This document shows positions 16,161 to 24,977 of a stretch of DNA of 64,000 bases, one piece after another. The notes beneath the pieces are model-generated. The model had not been told where the DNA came from and made no database searches. It saw only the letters and a list, made by a program, of their open reading frames with translations. The number at the start of each line of letters is the position of its first letter. Position 1 is the first letter of the stretch. A program made the position numbers and the translations under genes. The DNA comes from Paucibacter sp. KBW04 (GTDB lineage Bacteria; Pseudomonadota; Gammaproteobacteria; Burkholderiales; Burkholderiaceae_C): assembly GCF_003852425.1 (NCBI RefSeq), contig NZ_QAJN01000014.1, forward strand, positions 1 through 64,000, in the 5' to 3' direction.

Positions 16161-17954
16161 ATGATTACTTTGACCGCGCCCAGCCGCACGCTGGACCGCC
16201 CTGCCCCGCTGCGGGTTCAGACCCTGATCAATGAAGACCTGCTGAGCACCCTGTTTCAGCCCGTCGCCCAGCTGGATTCCGGCCTGATCTACGGCTATGA
16301 AGCCCTGGTGCGCGGTCCCGTGGGAAGCGCCCTGGAGTATCCCGACGCCTTGTTCGCCGCCGGTCGGCGCGAGGGCCTGACGGTGGAGCTGGAAATGCGC
16401 TGCGCCCTGCAAGCCCTGAAGGACTGGAGTGGGCAAAAGCTGGCCGGTAAGCTACTGGTCAATATGAGTGCCGCCGCCCTGGCCAGCGCCGTCGCCCAGG
16501 ACCAAGGCCAGGGCGGCCTAACCATCTGCGAGGCCTTGGGCTTGCGCGCCACCGACATCGTCATCGAGCTGACCGAGCATGAGCGCGTCGCCGATATCGA
16601 CAGCCTGCGGCGCGCCATCTCCTATCTGCGCCGCCAGGGCGTCAGCATCGCGCTGGACGACTTTGGAGACGGCCGATCCTCCCTGCGCCTGTGGTCGGAG
16701 ATCCAGCCCGATCTGGTCAAGATCGACAAATACTTCACCCACGATCTACCCGCCCATGCGGAGAAGCTGCAGACCTTCCGCGCCCTCTTGCAACTGGCCG
16801 AGACCTTTGGCGCCCAGCTGGTGGCCGAGGGCATCGAAAACGCCGAGGAGCTGCGCGTCTTGCGCGATCTGGGCGTGGCCTATGGTCAGGGCTGGTTCCT
16901 CGGGCGCCCCAGCCGCGAGGGCCAGCGCGAGATTCTGGCCGCCGCCCGCGATGTGCTGGCCAGCAATGACATCGCCGTGCTGCCCGAACTCAGGCGCGCG
17001 TCCAGCAATGGGGTGACGGCCGAGCGCCTGATGATGGAAGCCGTGACGGTGGACGAAGAGACCACGCACGAGCAGCTGTTCCGCCTCTTCAACGAGCACG
17101 AACAGCTGCACGCGGTGGCCGTGCTCAACCCCCAGCAGCAACCCGTCGCCCTGGTGGACCGCAGCCAGTTCATCAACCGCTGGGCCAAGCCTTTCTTCAA
17201 CGATCTCTATGGCCGCCGGGCCTGCACCTTGTTCGCCAACCCCACACCGCTGATCGTCGACGCCGATACCGGCATCGAGGCCCTGACCACGGTTCTGACC
17301 TCGGCCGACCAGCGCTATCTGCGCGAGGGCTTCATCATCACCCGTGCAGGCCGCTACCTGGGCTTGGGCACGGGCGAGCAGCTGGTGCGCTCGGTGACCG
17401 AGGCCCGCATCGAGGCGGCCCGCCACGCCAACCCGCTGACGTTTTTGCCCGGCAACATCCCCATCAGCCAGCACATCGGCCGGCTGATTTCCAGCGGGCG
17501 CGAGTTCGTCGCCGCCTATGCCGACCTGAATCACTTCAAGCCCTTCAACGACGAGTACGGCTATTGGCGTGGTGACGAGATGATCCGCCTGGTGGCCCGT
17601 GTGGCCAGCACGCATTGCGACAGCCAGCGCGACTTTTTGGGCCATGTGGGCGGGGACGACTTCGTCATCCTGTTCCAGAGCGACGACTGGGAGCGCCGCT
17701 GCGAGCAGATCGTCGAACGCTTCAACGACCTGGCCCGCAATCTATTCGATGCCGCCGCCTTGGAGGTCGGCGGCATCATGGCCGAGGACCGGCACGGCGA
17801 TCTGCGCTTCCACCCCTGCACCACCTTGAGCATAGGCGCGGTGCGCATCAGCCCGGGCAGCTTGCAGCGGGCCGAGGACGTGGCCACGGCCGCCGCCACC
17901 GCCAAGCGTCATGCCAAGCATGAGCAGCTCAGCATCTATGTGATGGCCAGTTAG
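16161..17954 (+). CDS. EAL-CBS-GGDEF cyclic-di-GMP signalling protein
   Basis: This is a cytoplasmic protein of 597 residues. The EAL phosphodiesterase domain comes first (about 30-265, with YEALVRG, the ELTEHE segment and LDDFGDGRSS). It is followed by a CBS-pair-like region (about 300-430, with LMMEAVTVDEETT and a second repeat LTTVLTSADQRYLREGFII). A C-terminal GGDEF domain (about 440-595) has AYADLNHFKPFNDEYGYWRGDE and the motif GGDDF in place of GGDEF. The EAL catalytic residues look intact, so hydrolysis of cyclic-di-GMP is the best guess. The altered GGDDF and the missing RxxD site suggest the cyclase half is weak or sensory. The ATG at 16161 lies beyond the cheB terminator. No membrane segment is seen, and the CBS region may bind adenine nucleotides. 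Confidence 0.9.
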   Translation: MITLTAPSRTLDRPAPLRVQTLINEDLLSTLFQPVAQLDSGLIYGYEALVRGPVGSALEYPDALFAAGRREGLTVELEMRCALQALKDWSGQKLAGKLLVNMSAAALASAVAQDQGQGGLTICEALGLRATDIVIELTEHERVADIDSLRRAISYLRRQGVSIALDDFGDGRSSLRLWSEIQPDLVKIDKYFTHDLPAHAEKLQTFRALLQLAETFGAQLVAEGIENAEELRVLRDLGVAYGQGWFLGRPSREGQREILAAARDVLASNDIAVLPELRRASSNGVTAERLMMEAVTVDEETTHEQLFRLFNEHEQLHAVAVLNPQQQPVALVDRSQFINRWAKPFFNDLYGRRACTLFANPTPLIVDADTGIEALTTVLTSADQRYLREGFIITRAGRYLGLGTGEQLVRSVTEARIEAARHANPLTFLPGNIPISQHIGRLISSGREFVAAYADLNHFKPFNDEYGYWRGDEMIRLVARVASTHCDSQRDFLGHVGGDDFVILFQSDDWERRCEQIVERFNDLARNLFDAAALEVGGIMAEDRHGDLRFHPCTTLSIGAVRISPGSLQRAEDVATAAATAKRHAKHEQLSIYVMAS

Positions 17955-17971
17955 GCCCCTGCCCGCCGGAC

Positions 17972-18301
17972 TCAGGTGCCCGAAGCATTGGCGGCCGAAG
18001 CCGCCGCCGTGGCACGCGGCTGCGGCAAGGTCTTGCCCTTGGCCTTGAGCAATTGCTGCTCCACTGGCGCCAGGCGCGATTGCGCCACCCGGGTGCACAG
18101 CTCGGCCGCCTGATGAGACTGGGCCTGGGCCTTCAGCTGCTGACGGCAGCTATGAGCCGCTGCGTCGGCGCGACCCATTTCCCGCAACACGGGCTCGCGG
18201 TCCACCCAGGCTTGGGCCGGGCTGAGCAGGAAGAAACTGGCCGCCAGGGCCAGCAGCAGCGGCATCGCGCTGAGGACGAAAGATGCTTGTTTTTTGTTCA
18301 T
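17972..18301 (-). CDS. Small exported protein of unknown function
   Basis: This is a 109-residue protein with a clear Sec signal peptide: lysine-rich start, hydrophobic SAMPLLLALAASFFLL, and a probable cut after AQA near residue 31. The mature part is short, alanine/glutamine-rich and helical, with two cysteines (AHSCRQQL and AELCTRVA) that could form a disulphide. The ATG has an AGAGG site four bases upstream. It is divergent from the lysR-type gene, so it may be its target. I do not recognise a family. Confidence 0.7.
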   Translation of the reverse strand: MNKKQASFVLSAMPLLLALAASFFLLSPAQAWVDREPVLREMGRADAAAHSCRQQLKAQAQSHQAAELCTRVAQSRLAPVEQQLLKAKGKTLPQPRATAAASAANASGT

Positions 18302-18351
18302 AGGACCTCTTTTTTTAAGCCTGGTAATCCTATCAACCCAACAATCGATAG

Positions 18352-18364
18352 ACAAATGCTTTGT
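18352..18364. promoter_or_regulatory. LysR-type operator candidate
   Basis: ACAAATGCTTTGT is a 5-bp inverted repeat about a 3-base centre, in the 94-base gap between the divergent exported-protein and LysR genes. It shows the T-rich/A-rich dyad symmetry expected for a LysR family site. Binding is an inference. Confidence 0.45.
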
Positions 18365-18395
18365 TCTGCACAGTTTGGTTAGAATTTCTTTCCAA

Positions 18396-19364
18396 ATGTC
18401 CGACCTACCTAAGCTCCCCCTGCAATACCTGGCCGCCTTTCGCGCCGCTGCCCAAAGCCAGAACCTGCGGGCCGCGGCCGAGCGCCTGCATCTGACGCAC
18501 AGCGCCGTCAGCCAGCAGATTCGTTCGCTGGAAACCCAGCTGGGCTTCCCTCTCTTCGACCGCATGGGGCGCCGACTCAGCCTCAACGCAGCAGGCCAGA
18601 CCTTGTTGCGTGGGGTGGAGCTGGCCTACGCCGAGCTGGACCAGGCCCTGCGCGCGGCAGCGGCCCAACATGGCAGCGCGGCGCAGAACCTGCGCATTAC
18701 CGTGCTGCCCTCTTTTGCCCAGCGCTGGCTGATGCCCAGGCTGGCTCGCTGGCATGCCCTGCACCCGGAGATCACGCTGGAGCTGCATGCCTCCCAGCAA
18801 ATCATCGATCTGGAGCGCGAGGGCTATCACCTGGCCTTGCGCCACGGTCTGGGGCCCTGGAACGATCTGGTCAACGAGGCCTTGTTCGAACCCACCCTGC
18901 TGCCGGTGGCCGCGCCGGCCCTGGCCCATCGCCTGATCGGCCAACCCTTGGCCGCACTTGCCGACGCCCCCTTGCTGGGCGACCCGGCCGAATGGACTTT
19001 TTGGTTTGAGACCCAGGGCCTACGCGAACGCATCGTGCCCATGGCCACCTTCAACGACAGCGGCCTGATGCTGCAAGCCGCCGAGCAAGGCATGGGCGTG
19101 GCCCTGACCCGTGAACTGATGGCGGCCGACGCCTTGCTGGAAGGCCGCCTGGTGCGGGTGGCGGCCGAGCTGCCGATGGCGACCGAGCAGCGCCGCTATC
19201 ACATCGTCTACCCGCCGGCCCTGCGTGAGATGCCGGCGCTGCGCGCCTTTTGCGATTGGCTGCATGCCGAGATCGCCCGCTCCAGCGCCGATCTGCACGG
19301 CATGAAAACCGCGGCGGCGGCCGCGTCATCAAAGCGCGCGCGCCGCCGCCAAAGCAAGACCTAA
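18396..19364 (+). CDS. LysR-family regulator, GcvA-like
   Basis: This transcription regulator has 322 residues. An N-terminal winged helix-turn-helix (LQYLAAFRAAAQSQNLRAAAERLHLTHSAVSQQI, about 10-65) is followed by a linker helix and a substrate-binding domain (about 95-295). The phrase LPSFAQRWLMPRLARWHALHP and the LALRHGLGPW region are typical of the GcvA/AmpR subgroup. The effector is unknown. The C-terminal tail is alanine/arginine-rich. The ATG at 18396 opens directly before the HTH. The frame runs further upstream but would overlap the neighbour's promoter. Its stop overlaps the stop of the convergent hemW. Confidence 0.9.
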   Translation: MSDLPKLPLQYLAAFRAAAQSQNLRAAAERLHLTHSAVSQQIRSLETQLGFPLFDRMGRRLSLNAAGQTLLRGVELAYAELDQALRAAAAQHGSAAQNLRITVLPSFAQRWLMPRLARWHALHPEITLELHASQQIIDLEREGYHLALRHGLGPWNDLVNEALFEPTLLPVAAPALAHRLIGQPLAALADAPLLGDPAEWTFWFETQGLRERIVPMATFNDSGLMLQAAEQGMGVALTRELMAADALLEGRLVRVAAELPMATEQRRYHIVYPPALREMPALRAFCDWLHAEIARSSADLHGMKTAAAAASSKRARRRQSKT

Positions 19365-20554
19365 TCCGCCAGAAACAGCGACTGCAGATCGCTCAAAAAA
19401 TCGAAGCCCCGTTCGGTCGCAGCGATGCGCGCCGGGTCGGCCTGCAACAAGCCCTTGGCACGCCCCGCCTCCATGGCCTTGGCAATGCTGGAGGGTGGCA
19501 GGCCGGTGCGTTCCAGAAACTGGCTCAGCGGTACACCTTCGCGCAGGCGCAAGGCATTGAGCATGAACTCAAAGGGCAGCTCCGCTCGCGCCACCTCGTT
19601 CTCATTCGACACCGCCGCGCCTTCCAGCGCTTTGCCCATATAGGCCGCTGGCTCACGCCAGCGCACCTGGCGCAAAACCCGGTGCGGGAAGGACAGCTTG
19701 CTATGCGCCCCCGCACCAATGCCCAGATAGTCGCCAAACTGCCAGTAGTTCTGGTTGTGGGCACATCGGTGACCGGCGCGCGCGTAAGCAGAAACTTCGT
19801 AGCGCTCCATGCCCTGCTCGCCGGTGCGCGCGGTGATCAGGTCCAGCATCTCGCTGGCCAGATCGCCGTCCGGCAAATCGCGAGGCGGGGCCACGGCGAA
19901 GCGGGTATTGGGTTCAATCGTCAGGTGATAGACCGAGAGATGCGGCGGCTGGTAAGCCAAAGCCGTCCTCAACTCCTCGTCCAGCTGCGCCAGGCTTTGC
20001 TGGGGCAAGGCATACATCAGGTCGATATTGAAGGTCTCGAAGGCCTGGGCGGCCTCGGCGATCGCGGCCCGCGCCTGCTCACCGCTGTGCACCCGGCCCA
20101 AGGCCTTGAGCTTGCTGTCGTCAAAACTCTGCACGCCGATGGACAAACGCGTCACCCCAGCGGCGCGGAAGCCCTTGAAGCGGTCGCGCTCAAAGGTGCC
20201 GGGGTTGGCCTCCAGCGTGATCTCGCAGCCGGCCTCCAGCGGCAGGCGAGCGCGCAGGTCCGAGATCAGCTCGGCGATCTGCTCCGGTGCGAACAAGCTG
20301 GGGGTGCCGCCGCCGATGAAGATGCTGACCACCGGCCGGCCCCAGATCAGCGGCAAGGCCGCTTCCAGATCGGCGCGAAGCGCGGCCAGATAGGCACGTG
20401 CGGTGTCCACCGGCAGGGATTTTTCGCCACCGCGAATCTCATGCGAGTTGAAGTCGCAGTAAGGGCATTTGCGCAAGCACCAGGGCAGATGCACGTAGAG
20501 CGAGAGCGGCGGCAGGGCCGCCAGCGTAAGCGTGCCCGGGCGCATTAGATGCAT
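19361..20554 (-). CDS. hemW: Radical SAM protein HemW
   Basis: This is a radical-SAM protein of the HemN-like family, now thought to act in haem handling or delivery rather than as coproporphyrinogen dehydrogenase. The cluster motif CLRKCPYCDFN sits near the N-terminus, with GGGTPSLF and the SIGVQSFDD segment after it. A HemN C-terminal domain closes the protein. The ATG at 20554 lies four bases after the rdgB stop. Another ATG at 20545 is equally possible, and no strong ribosome-binding site tells them apart. It is the last gene of the kinase-rph-rdgB operon. Confidence 0.92.
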   Translation of the reverse strand: MHLMRPGTLTLAALPPLSLYVHLPWCLRKCPYCDFNSHEIRGGEKSLPVDTARAYLAALRADLEAALPLIWGRPVVSIFIGGGTPSLFAPEQIAELISDLRARLPLEAGCEITLEANPGTFERDRFKGFRAAGVTRLSIGVQSFDDSKLKALGRVHSGEQARAAIAEAAQAFETFNIDLMYALPQQSLAQLDEELRTALAYQPPHLSVYHLTIEPNTRFAVAPPRDLPDGDLASEMLDLITARTGEQGMERYEVSAYARAGHRCAHNQNYWQFGDYLGIGAGAHSKLSFPHRVLRQVRWREPAAYMGKALEGAAVSNENEVARAELPFEFMLNALRLREGVPLSQFLERTGLPPSSIAKAMEAGRAKGLLQADPARIAATERGFDFLSDLQSLFLAD

Positions 20555-20558
20555 CAGA

Positions 20559-21191
20559 TCAGCCAAGATGCCAGACCTCACGCATTTGCTGCACCAGATC
20601 GGCCGCGGCGAGGGCACGGTGGCTCAGCGCATTCTTCTGCGCCGCACTCAGCTGGGCCACGCTTTGGCCCAAGCTGGGAATAAACATCAACGGGTCGTAG
20701 CCAAAGCCGCCCTCACCCGCCAGCGCAGGCAAGATCTGACCCTGCCAGCGGCCCATGGCGATCAGGGGCTCGGGATCGGTGGCGCTGCGTACAGCCACCA
20801 AGGAACAAACAAAGCGCGCCGCGCGTTGCGCCGGCTCACTCAAATGCGCCATCTGCTCCAGCAAGACGCGGTTGTTGTCGGCATCCGATTTGGGCTGGCC
20901 GAACAGCGTGGCATAACGCGCCGACAGCACGCCCGGCGCACCGCCCAAGGCCTCCACCGCCAGACCCGAGTCATCGGCCAGGGCCGGCAGGCCACTCAGC
21001 TTCGCCGCATGGCGGGCCTTGGTCAGGGAGTTCTCGACAAAGCTGTCGAAGGGCTCCTCGGCCTCGGGAATACCCAGCGAGCCTTGCGTCACCAACTCCA
21101 CGCCCAGGGGCGCAAACAGGGCCTGCAACTCCGCCAATTTCTTAGCATTGTTGGAGGCCAAAACCAATCGTGTCGTCAACATCGCGTCCAA
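20559..21191 (-). CDS. rdgB: dITP/XTP pyrophosphatase (HAM1 family)
   Basis: This enzyme hydrolyses non-canonical purine triphosphates to keep them out of DNA and RNA. Its 210 residues include the HAM1 signatures LASNNAKKLAELQAL at the start, FDSFVENSLTKARHAAKLSGLPALADDSGL in the active site, and GGFGYDPLMFIPSLG. It sits three bases after rph, and hemW follows. This trio is conserved in betaproteobacteria. Confidence 0.96.
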   Translation of the reverse strand: MDAMLTTRLVLASNNAKKLAELQALFAPLGVELVTQGSLGIPEAEEPFDSFVENSLTKARHAAKLSGLPALADDSGLAVEALGGAPGVLSARYATLFGQPKSDADNNRVLLEQMAHLSEPAQRAARFVCSLVAVRSATDPEPLIAMGRWQGQILPALAGEGGFGYDPLMFIPSLGQSVAQLSAAQKNALSHRALAAADLVQQMREVWHLG

Positions 21192-21194
21192 GCT

Positions 21195-21947
21195 TTACAG
21201 CAAACCCAGGGCCTGGCGCTGAGCCCTCAGCAGCTCGCCAATGCCCTTCTCGGCCAGGTCCAGCAAGGCATTCATTTCCTGACGGGTGAAGGCTGCGCCT
21301 TCGGCCGTGCCTTGCAACTCCACCATGCCGCCGGCCGCGGTCATCACCACATTCATATCGGTGTCGCAGCCCGAGTCCTCGGTGTATTCCAGGTCCAGCA
21401 GGGGCACGCCGTTCACGATGCCCACCGAGATGGCGGCCACCGCGTCCTTGATGGGCGTTTGCGCGATCTTGCCCTGGGCCAGCAACCAAGTGACCGCATC
21501 ATGCGCGGCGACAAATGCGCCGGTGATGGCGGCCGTGCGGGTGCCGCCGTCGGCCTGCAAGACATCGCAGTCCAGCGCGATGGTGCGCTCGCCCAGCAGG
21601 CTCAGATCAAACACGCAACGCAGCGAGCGGCCGATCAGGCGCTGAATCTCTTGCGTGCGGCCACTTTGCTTGCCGCGTGCGGCCTCGCGGTCGCTGCGGG
21701 TGTGAGTGGCGCGGGGCAGCATGCCGTACTCGGCCGTCACCCAGCCCTCGCCCGAGCCGCGCTTGTGCGGCGGCACTTTTTCTTCCACCGAGGCGGTGCA
21801 CAAGACCTTGGTACCGCCGAATTCGATCAGCACCGAGCCCTCGGCATGGCAGGTGTAGTTGCGGGTGATGGTCACCGGGCGCAGGGCGTTGGCAGCGCGT
21901 CCAGCCGAACGCTCAAAAGTGTTCGGCAATGTGTTCTCAGCAGTCAT
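21195..21947 (-). CDS. rph: Ribonuclease PH
   Basis: This phosphorolytic 3'-5' exoribonuclease trims tRNA precursors. It has 250 residues with a PNPase-like fold. The sequence shows [23 protein letters not shown], the phosphate-site region ([27 protein letters not shown]) and [20 protein letters not shown]. The ATG at 21947 is used, with GAGGA ten bases upstream, because an earlier start would run into the PP2C gene's stop. Confidence 0.96.
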   Translation of the reverse strand: MTAENTLPNTFERSAGRAANALRPVTITRNYTCHAEGSVLIEFGGTKVLCTASVEEKVPPHKRGSGEGWVTAEYGMLPRATHTRSDREAARGKQSGRTQEIQRLIGRSLRCVFDLSLLGERTIALDCDVLQADGGTRTAAITGAFVAAHDAVTWLLAQGKIAQTPIKDAVAAISVGIVNGVPLLDLEYTEDSGCDTDMNVVMTAAGGMVELQGTAEGAAFTRQEMNALLDLAEKGIGELLRAQRQALGLL

Positions 21948-21960
21948 GAATGAAGAATCC

Positions 21961-22959
21961 TCAGGTTTTCTTTTTGCCAACGCGGCTGGACATGATTTCC
22001 TGCAGCCGCGTCGAATCGGGCATGGTCACGGGCGGCGCGACCTCAAGCGGCTCACTCTTGGCCCGGGTCTTGGCCTGGCGTATGGCCTCGTTGATTTCGC
22101 GGACGGAGCGCTCGATCTCGGCCTCGTCCATTTCAAAGCGGCGCTCATTGCCCAGACCCAGGCTTTGAATCGTCGAGGCATAGCCCAGATCTTTCAAATC
22201 CTGGCTGGAGTCGGCATCGGGCTCGCCCGCACTCTCCCACTCCACCGCCAGAGCGGTGACATTGTCGCAGCGTGGGCCGCCATTGCGCAGCGCCTGCTCG
22301 ACCAGCTCGGGCACACCATCGGCAATCGGCCGGGCCGCCAGCAGCGCGGCGATCTCGTCGTCAGCCACGTTGTCCCACAGGCCATCGGAGCACAGCAGCA
22401 GGCGGTCGCCCGTCTCCAGCTGCATGGGGCCAAAGCTGTCGATCATGGGCTTACCCGGGCTGCCCAGGCAGGTGAACAAGACATTGCGATTGAACTGCTC
22501 ACCCGGCTGCGGCAGGCGGCCCAGGGCGGTCTGCAGCTCGCTGTAGGAGTGGTCACGGGTGCGGGCCACCAGGCGGCTGGCTCGCAGCATATAGAGGCGT
22601 GAATCACCGCAATGCGCCCAGTAGGCGGTGCGCCCCTGCAGCACGCAGGCCACGACGGTGGTGCGCGGTGTGTCGCTCATGCCTTTCTCGGCGCCGTAGC
22701 GCAGCAGTTGCTGATGCGCAATCTGGACGGCATCCTGCAAAAATTGGCCGGGATCGGCCAGCGCCGGATTCGCTTCCCGCTGAAACATGGCGGCCAGGGT
22801 TTGCAAGGCCAGCTGCGCGGCGACCTCACCCTCGGGGTGACCTCCCATGCCGTCGGCCAAGGCAAACAAGCCCGCCTCGCGGGTGTAGCAATAGCCCATG
22901 CGGTCTTCGTTTTTCTCGCGCCCGCCTTTGCGACTGACCTGGTAGGTGCTGAACCTCAC
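21961..22959 (-). CDS. PP2C-type protein serine/threonine phosphatase
   Basis: This is a metal-dependent protein phosphatase of 332 residues. PP2C signatures are visible: [10 protein letters not shown] near residue 17, [16 protein letters not shown] (metal-binding Asp and the GMGGH box), [24 protein letters not shown] and [12 protein letters not shown]. The C-terminal 60 residues are charged and variable. Its start overlaps the stop of the protein kinase gene by four bases. The two are almost certainly a kinase/phosphatase pair acting on shared substrates that I cannot name. Confidence 0.94.
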   Translation of the reverse strand: MRFSTYQVSRKGGREKNEDRMGYCYTREAGLFALADGMGGHPEGEVAAQLALQTLAAMFQREANPALADPGQFLQDAVQIAHQQLLRYGAEKGMSDTPRTTVVACVLQGRTAYWAHCGDSRLYMLRASRLVARTRDHSYSELQTALGRLPQPGEQFNRNVLFTCLGSPGKPMIDSFGPMQLETGDRLLLCSDGLWDNVADDEIAALLAARPIADGVPELVEQALRNGGPRCDNVTALAVEWESAGEPDADSSQDLKDLGYASTIQSLGLGNERRFEMDEAEIERSVREINEAIRQAKTRAKSEPLEVAPPVTMPDSTRLQEIMSSRVGKKKT

Positions 22960-23924
22960 GCCTTGGCCCCGGTCTTCAGGTTCTCCAGCTGCAGTTTCAG
23001 GCGCTCGCTAAAGGACAGCTTGGTGTAGCGCCGCTCCGTCTCACGCGACAACTCTTTTTGCAAGGCAAAAACGCTTTGCGGCCTTGAGAGCGGGTCCAGC
23101 GCCATGCACCACTCGGTCACCTCGATGAGGTTGTCGGAATAGACATTGCGCAGGCGCGACAGGCTCAGGGCCAGCCGATCTTTCTCCAGCCGTTGCGGTG
23201 CATCGTTAGGCGGATAGCCCTGCATGCAGGCATAGATGCAGGCGCCGATGGCGTAGATATCGGTCCAGGGCCCCAGAGCGCCATCGCGCCGGTACATCTC
23301 GGGCGCGGCAAAGCCGGGCGTGTACATGGGGCGGATGAAATTGCCTTCCTTGCTCAGCACCTCGCGCGCGGCGCCGAAGTCCAGGAGCACGGCCTTGTTC
23401 TCGTTGGTGATGAAGATATTGGCCGGCTTGATGTCCAGATGCAGCATCTTGTGCTGATGCACGATGCGCAGGCCGCGCAGGATCTCGTCAAACAGGCTGC
23501 GTATGGTGGACTCGCGGAAGACCTTGTCGCGCTTGAGGTCGCGGGCGGTGACGATGAAGTCCTGCAAGGTATCCCCCTGCAGATAGTTCATCACCATGTA
23601 GACGGTTTCGTTCTCGCGAAGAAAGTTCAAGACCGAGACCACGCTGGGATGCGAGATCTGCGCCAGCGAGCGGCCTTCTTCGAAAAAGCTCTTCAGACCC
23701 AGGCGGTAAAGCGGCTGCTTCTCGGGTTTGACACGCGGCGTCAATTCGCCGGGCGAGCGCTCGGCCAGGCTGGAAGGCAAGTATTCCTTCAGAGCAACGA
23801 GATGACGTTCGGGGTCTTCGGCCAGATAAACCACACCGAAGCCACCGGCTGCCAATCGCTTGATGATCTGGTAACCCCCGACCACCGTACCTGCGGGCAG
23901 TGGGGCCGGTTTCGGCTTTGACAT
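22956..23924 (-). CDS. Eukaryotic-like serine/threonine protein kinase
   Basis: This soluble Hanks-type kinase has 322 residues. The glycine-rich loop is LAAGGFGVVY, the ATP lysine lies in VALKEYLP, the catalytic loop is LHLDIKPANIFI (HxDxKPxN), and the DFG motif is in LLDFGAARE. The APE equivalent is in FAAPEMY. The kinase domain fills almost the whole chain, without membrane segment or PASTA repeats. The phrase KEYLPSSLAER is typical of a proteobacterial kinase group found beside PP2C, rph and rdgB. It is the first gene of the operon and lies 31 bases from the divergent yicC. Confidence 0.94.
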   Translation of the reverse strand: MSKPKPAPLPAGTVVGGYQIIKRLAAGGFGVVYLAEDPERHLVALKEYLPSSLAERSPGELTPRVKPEKQPLYRLGLKSFFEEGRSLAQISHPSVVSVLNFLRENETVYMVMNYLQGDTLQDFIVTARDLKRDKVFRESTIRSLFDEILRGLRIVHQHKMLHLDIKPANIFITNENKAVLLDFGAAREVLSKEGNFIRPMYTPGFAAPEMYRRDGALGPWTDIYAIGACIYACMQGYPPNDAPQRLEKDRLALSLSRLRNVYSDNLIEVTEWCMALDPLSRPQSVFALQKELSRETERRYTKLSFSERLKLQLENLKTGAKA

Positions 23925-23955
23925 AATCGACTTTTATTTCCACACCGGACGCTAG

Positions 23956-24879
23956 ATGCCAGTCTACAGCATGACCGGATATGCCAGCGCCAGCTCGCAA
24001 TCCACCCCCCCCAGTGAAAACTCCCCGGCCAGCAGCGGAGGCACGTCCACCGTTTCGGTCGAGATCCGCTCGGTCAACGGGCGTTTTCTGGACCTGGGTT
24101 TTCGCATGCCCGAAGACCTGCGCGGCCTGGAGCCCGCCCTGCGCGAGCTGCTGACGGCCAAGCTCAAGCGCGGCAAGATAGAGCTGCGCATCAATACCCA
24201 GCGCGAGAATGAGAGCAACTGGCCCCAGCCCCAGCCCGAGCAGCTCAACAAGCTGGCCCGCCTGGAGGGCTCGGTGCAGAACTGGTTGCCCAAGGCACAG
24301 CCCCTGTCCGTCCACGAAGCCTTGCAGTGGTGCAAAGGCGGCGGCAATGTCACCGAAAAACTGGACGAGCCCGCCATGGAGGCGGCAAAAGCCTGCGTGC
24401 AAGGCCTGCTGGAAGCGCGTGAGCGCGAAGGCGAGAAGCTGGTCGCCATCCTGATGGAGCGCATCAAGCATCTGCGCAAGCTGGCCGATGCGGCCGAGCC
24501 CATGCTGCCCGCCATCGTGCAGCGCCAGCAGCAGCGCTTTCTGGAGCGCTGGCAAGAAGCCCTGGCCAGCACCGGCGCGGCCCAGACCATCCCGGAGGAA
24601 AACCTGCGCGAGCGCGCCCTCAACGAGGCCGCCGCCTATGCCATCCGCATCGATGTGGCCGAAGAGCTGGGCCGCCTGCGCGCCCACCTGGAAGAGATCG
24701 CCCGCTTGCTCAAAAAGGGCGGCGAGATCGGCAAACGCCTGGACTTCCTGATCCAGGAACTGCACCGCGAGGCCAACACCCTGGGCTCCAAGGCCGCCGC
24801 ACTGGAGCTGACCAATATCTCGGTGGAGATGAAGGTGGCGGTGGAGCAATTGCGCGAGCAGGTACAAAACATCGAGTAA
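23956..24879 (+). CDS. yicC: YicC family endoribonuclease-like protein
   Basis: This is a 307-residue YicC/YloC protein. The N-terminal domain opens with YSMTGYASASS and EIRSVNGRFLDLGFRMPEDLRGLEPALREL, and the DUF1732 C-terminal domain holds EELGRLRAHLEEI and GKRLDFLIQELHREANTLGSKAA. E. coli YicC is an endoribonuclease that degrades the small RNA RyhB. The same activity here is inferred. The family often precedes gmk, but here a double hairpin terminator and an AT-rich region follow. Confidence 0.94.
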   Translation: MPVYSMTGYASASSQSTPPSENSPASSGGTSTVSVEIRSVNGRFLDLGFRMPEDLRGLEPALRELLTAKLKRGKIELRINTQRENESNWPQPQPEQLNKLARLEGSVQNWLPKAQPLSVHEALQWCKGGGNVTEKLDEPAMEAAKACVQGLLEAREREGEKLVAILMERIKHLRKLADAAEPMLPAIVQRQQQRFLERWQEALASTGAAQTIPEENLRERALNEAAAYAIRIDVAEELGRLRAHLEEIARLLKKGGEIGKRLDFLIQELHREANTLGSKAAALELTNISVEMKVAVEQLREQVQNIE

Positions 24880-24906
24880 GCCCCAGCGCAAACCCTTTGA
24901 ATTGCT

Positions 24907-24927
24907 GCGCTGAAACCCTTTCAGCGC
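24907..24927 (+). terminator. Hairpin after yicC
   Basis: GCGCTGAAA and TTTCAGCGC form a perfect 9-bp stem with a CCC loop, 28 bases after yicC. There is no U-run directly after it, so it may act as a 3'-end stabiliser before the true terminator at 24937. Confidence 0.6.
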
Positions 24928-24936
24928 TGAATTTCA

Positions 24937-24977
24937 GGCGACTCTGCCCAATATGGGCCGAGTCGCCTTTTTATTTT
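24937..24977 (+). terminator. Rho-independent terminator of yicC
   Basis: GGCGACTC...GAGTCGCC encloses an inner GCCC/GGGC pairing, followed by TTTTTATTTTG. The long stem and strong T-run make this a confident call. Confidence 0.92.
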
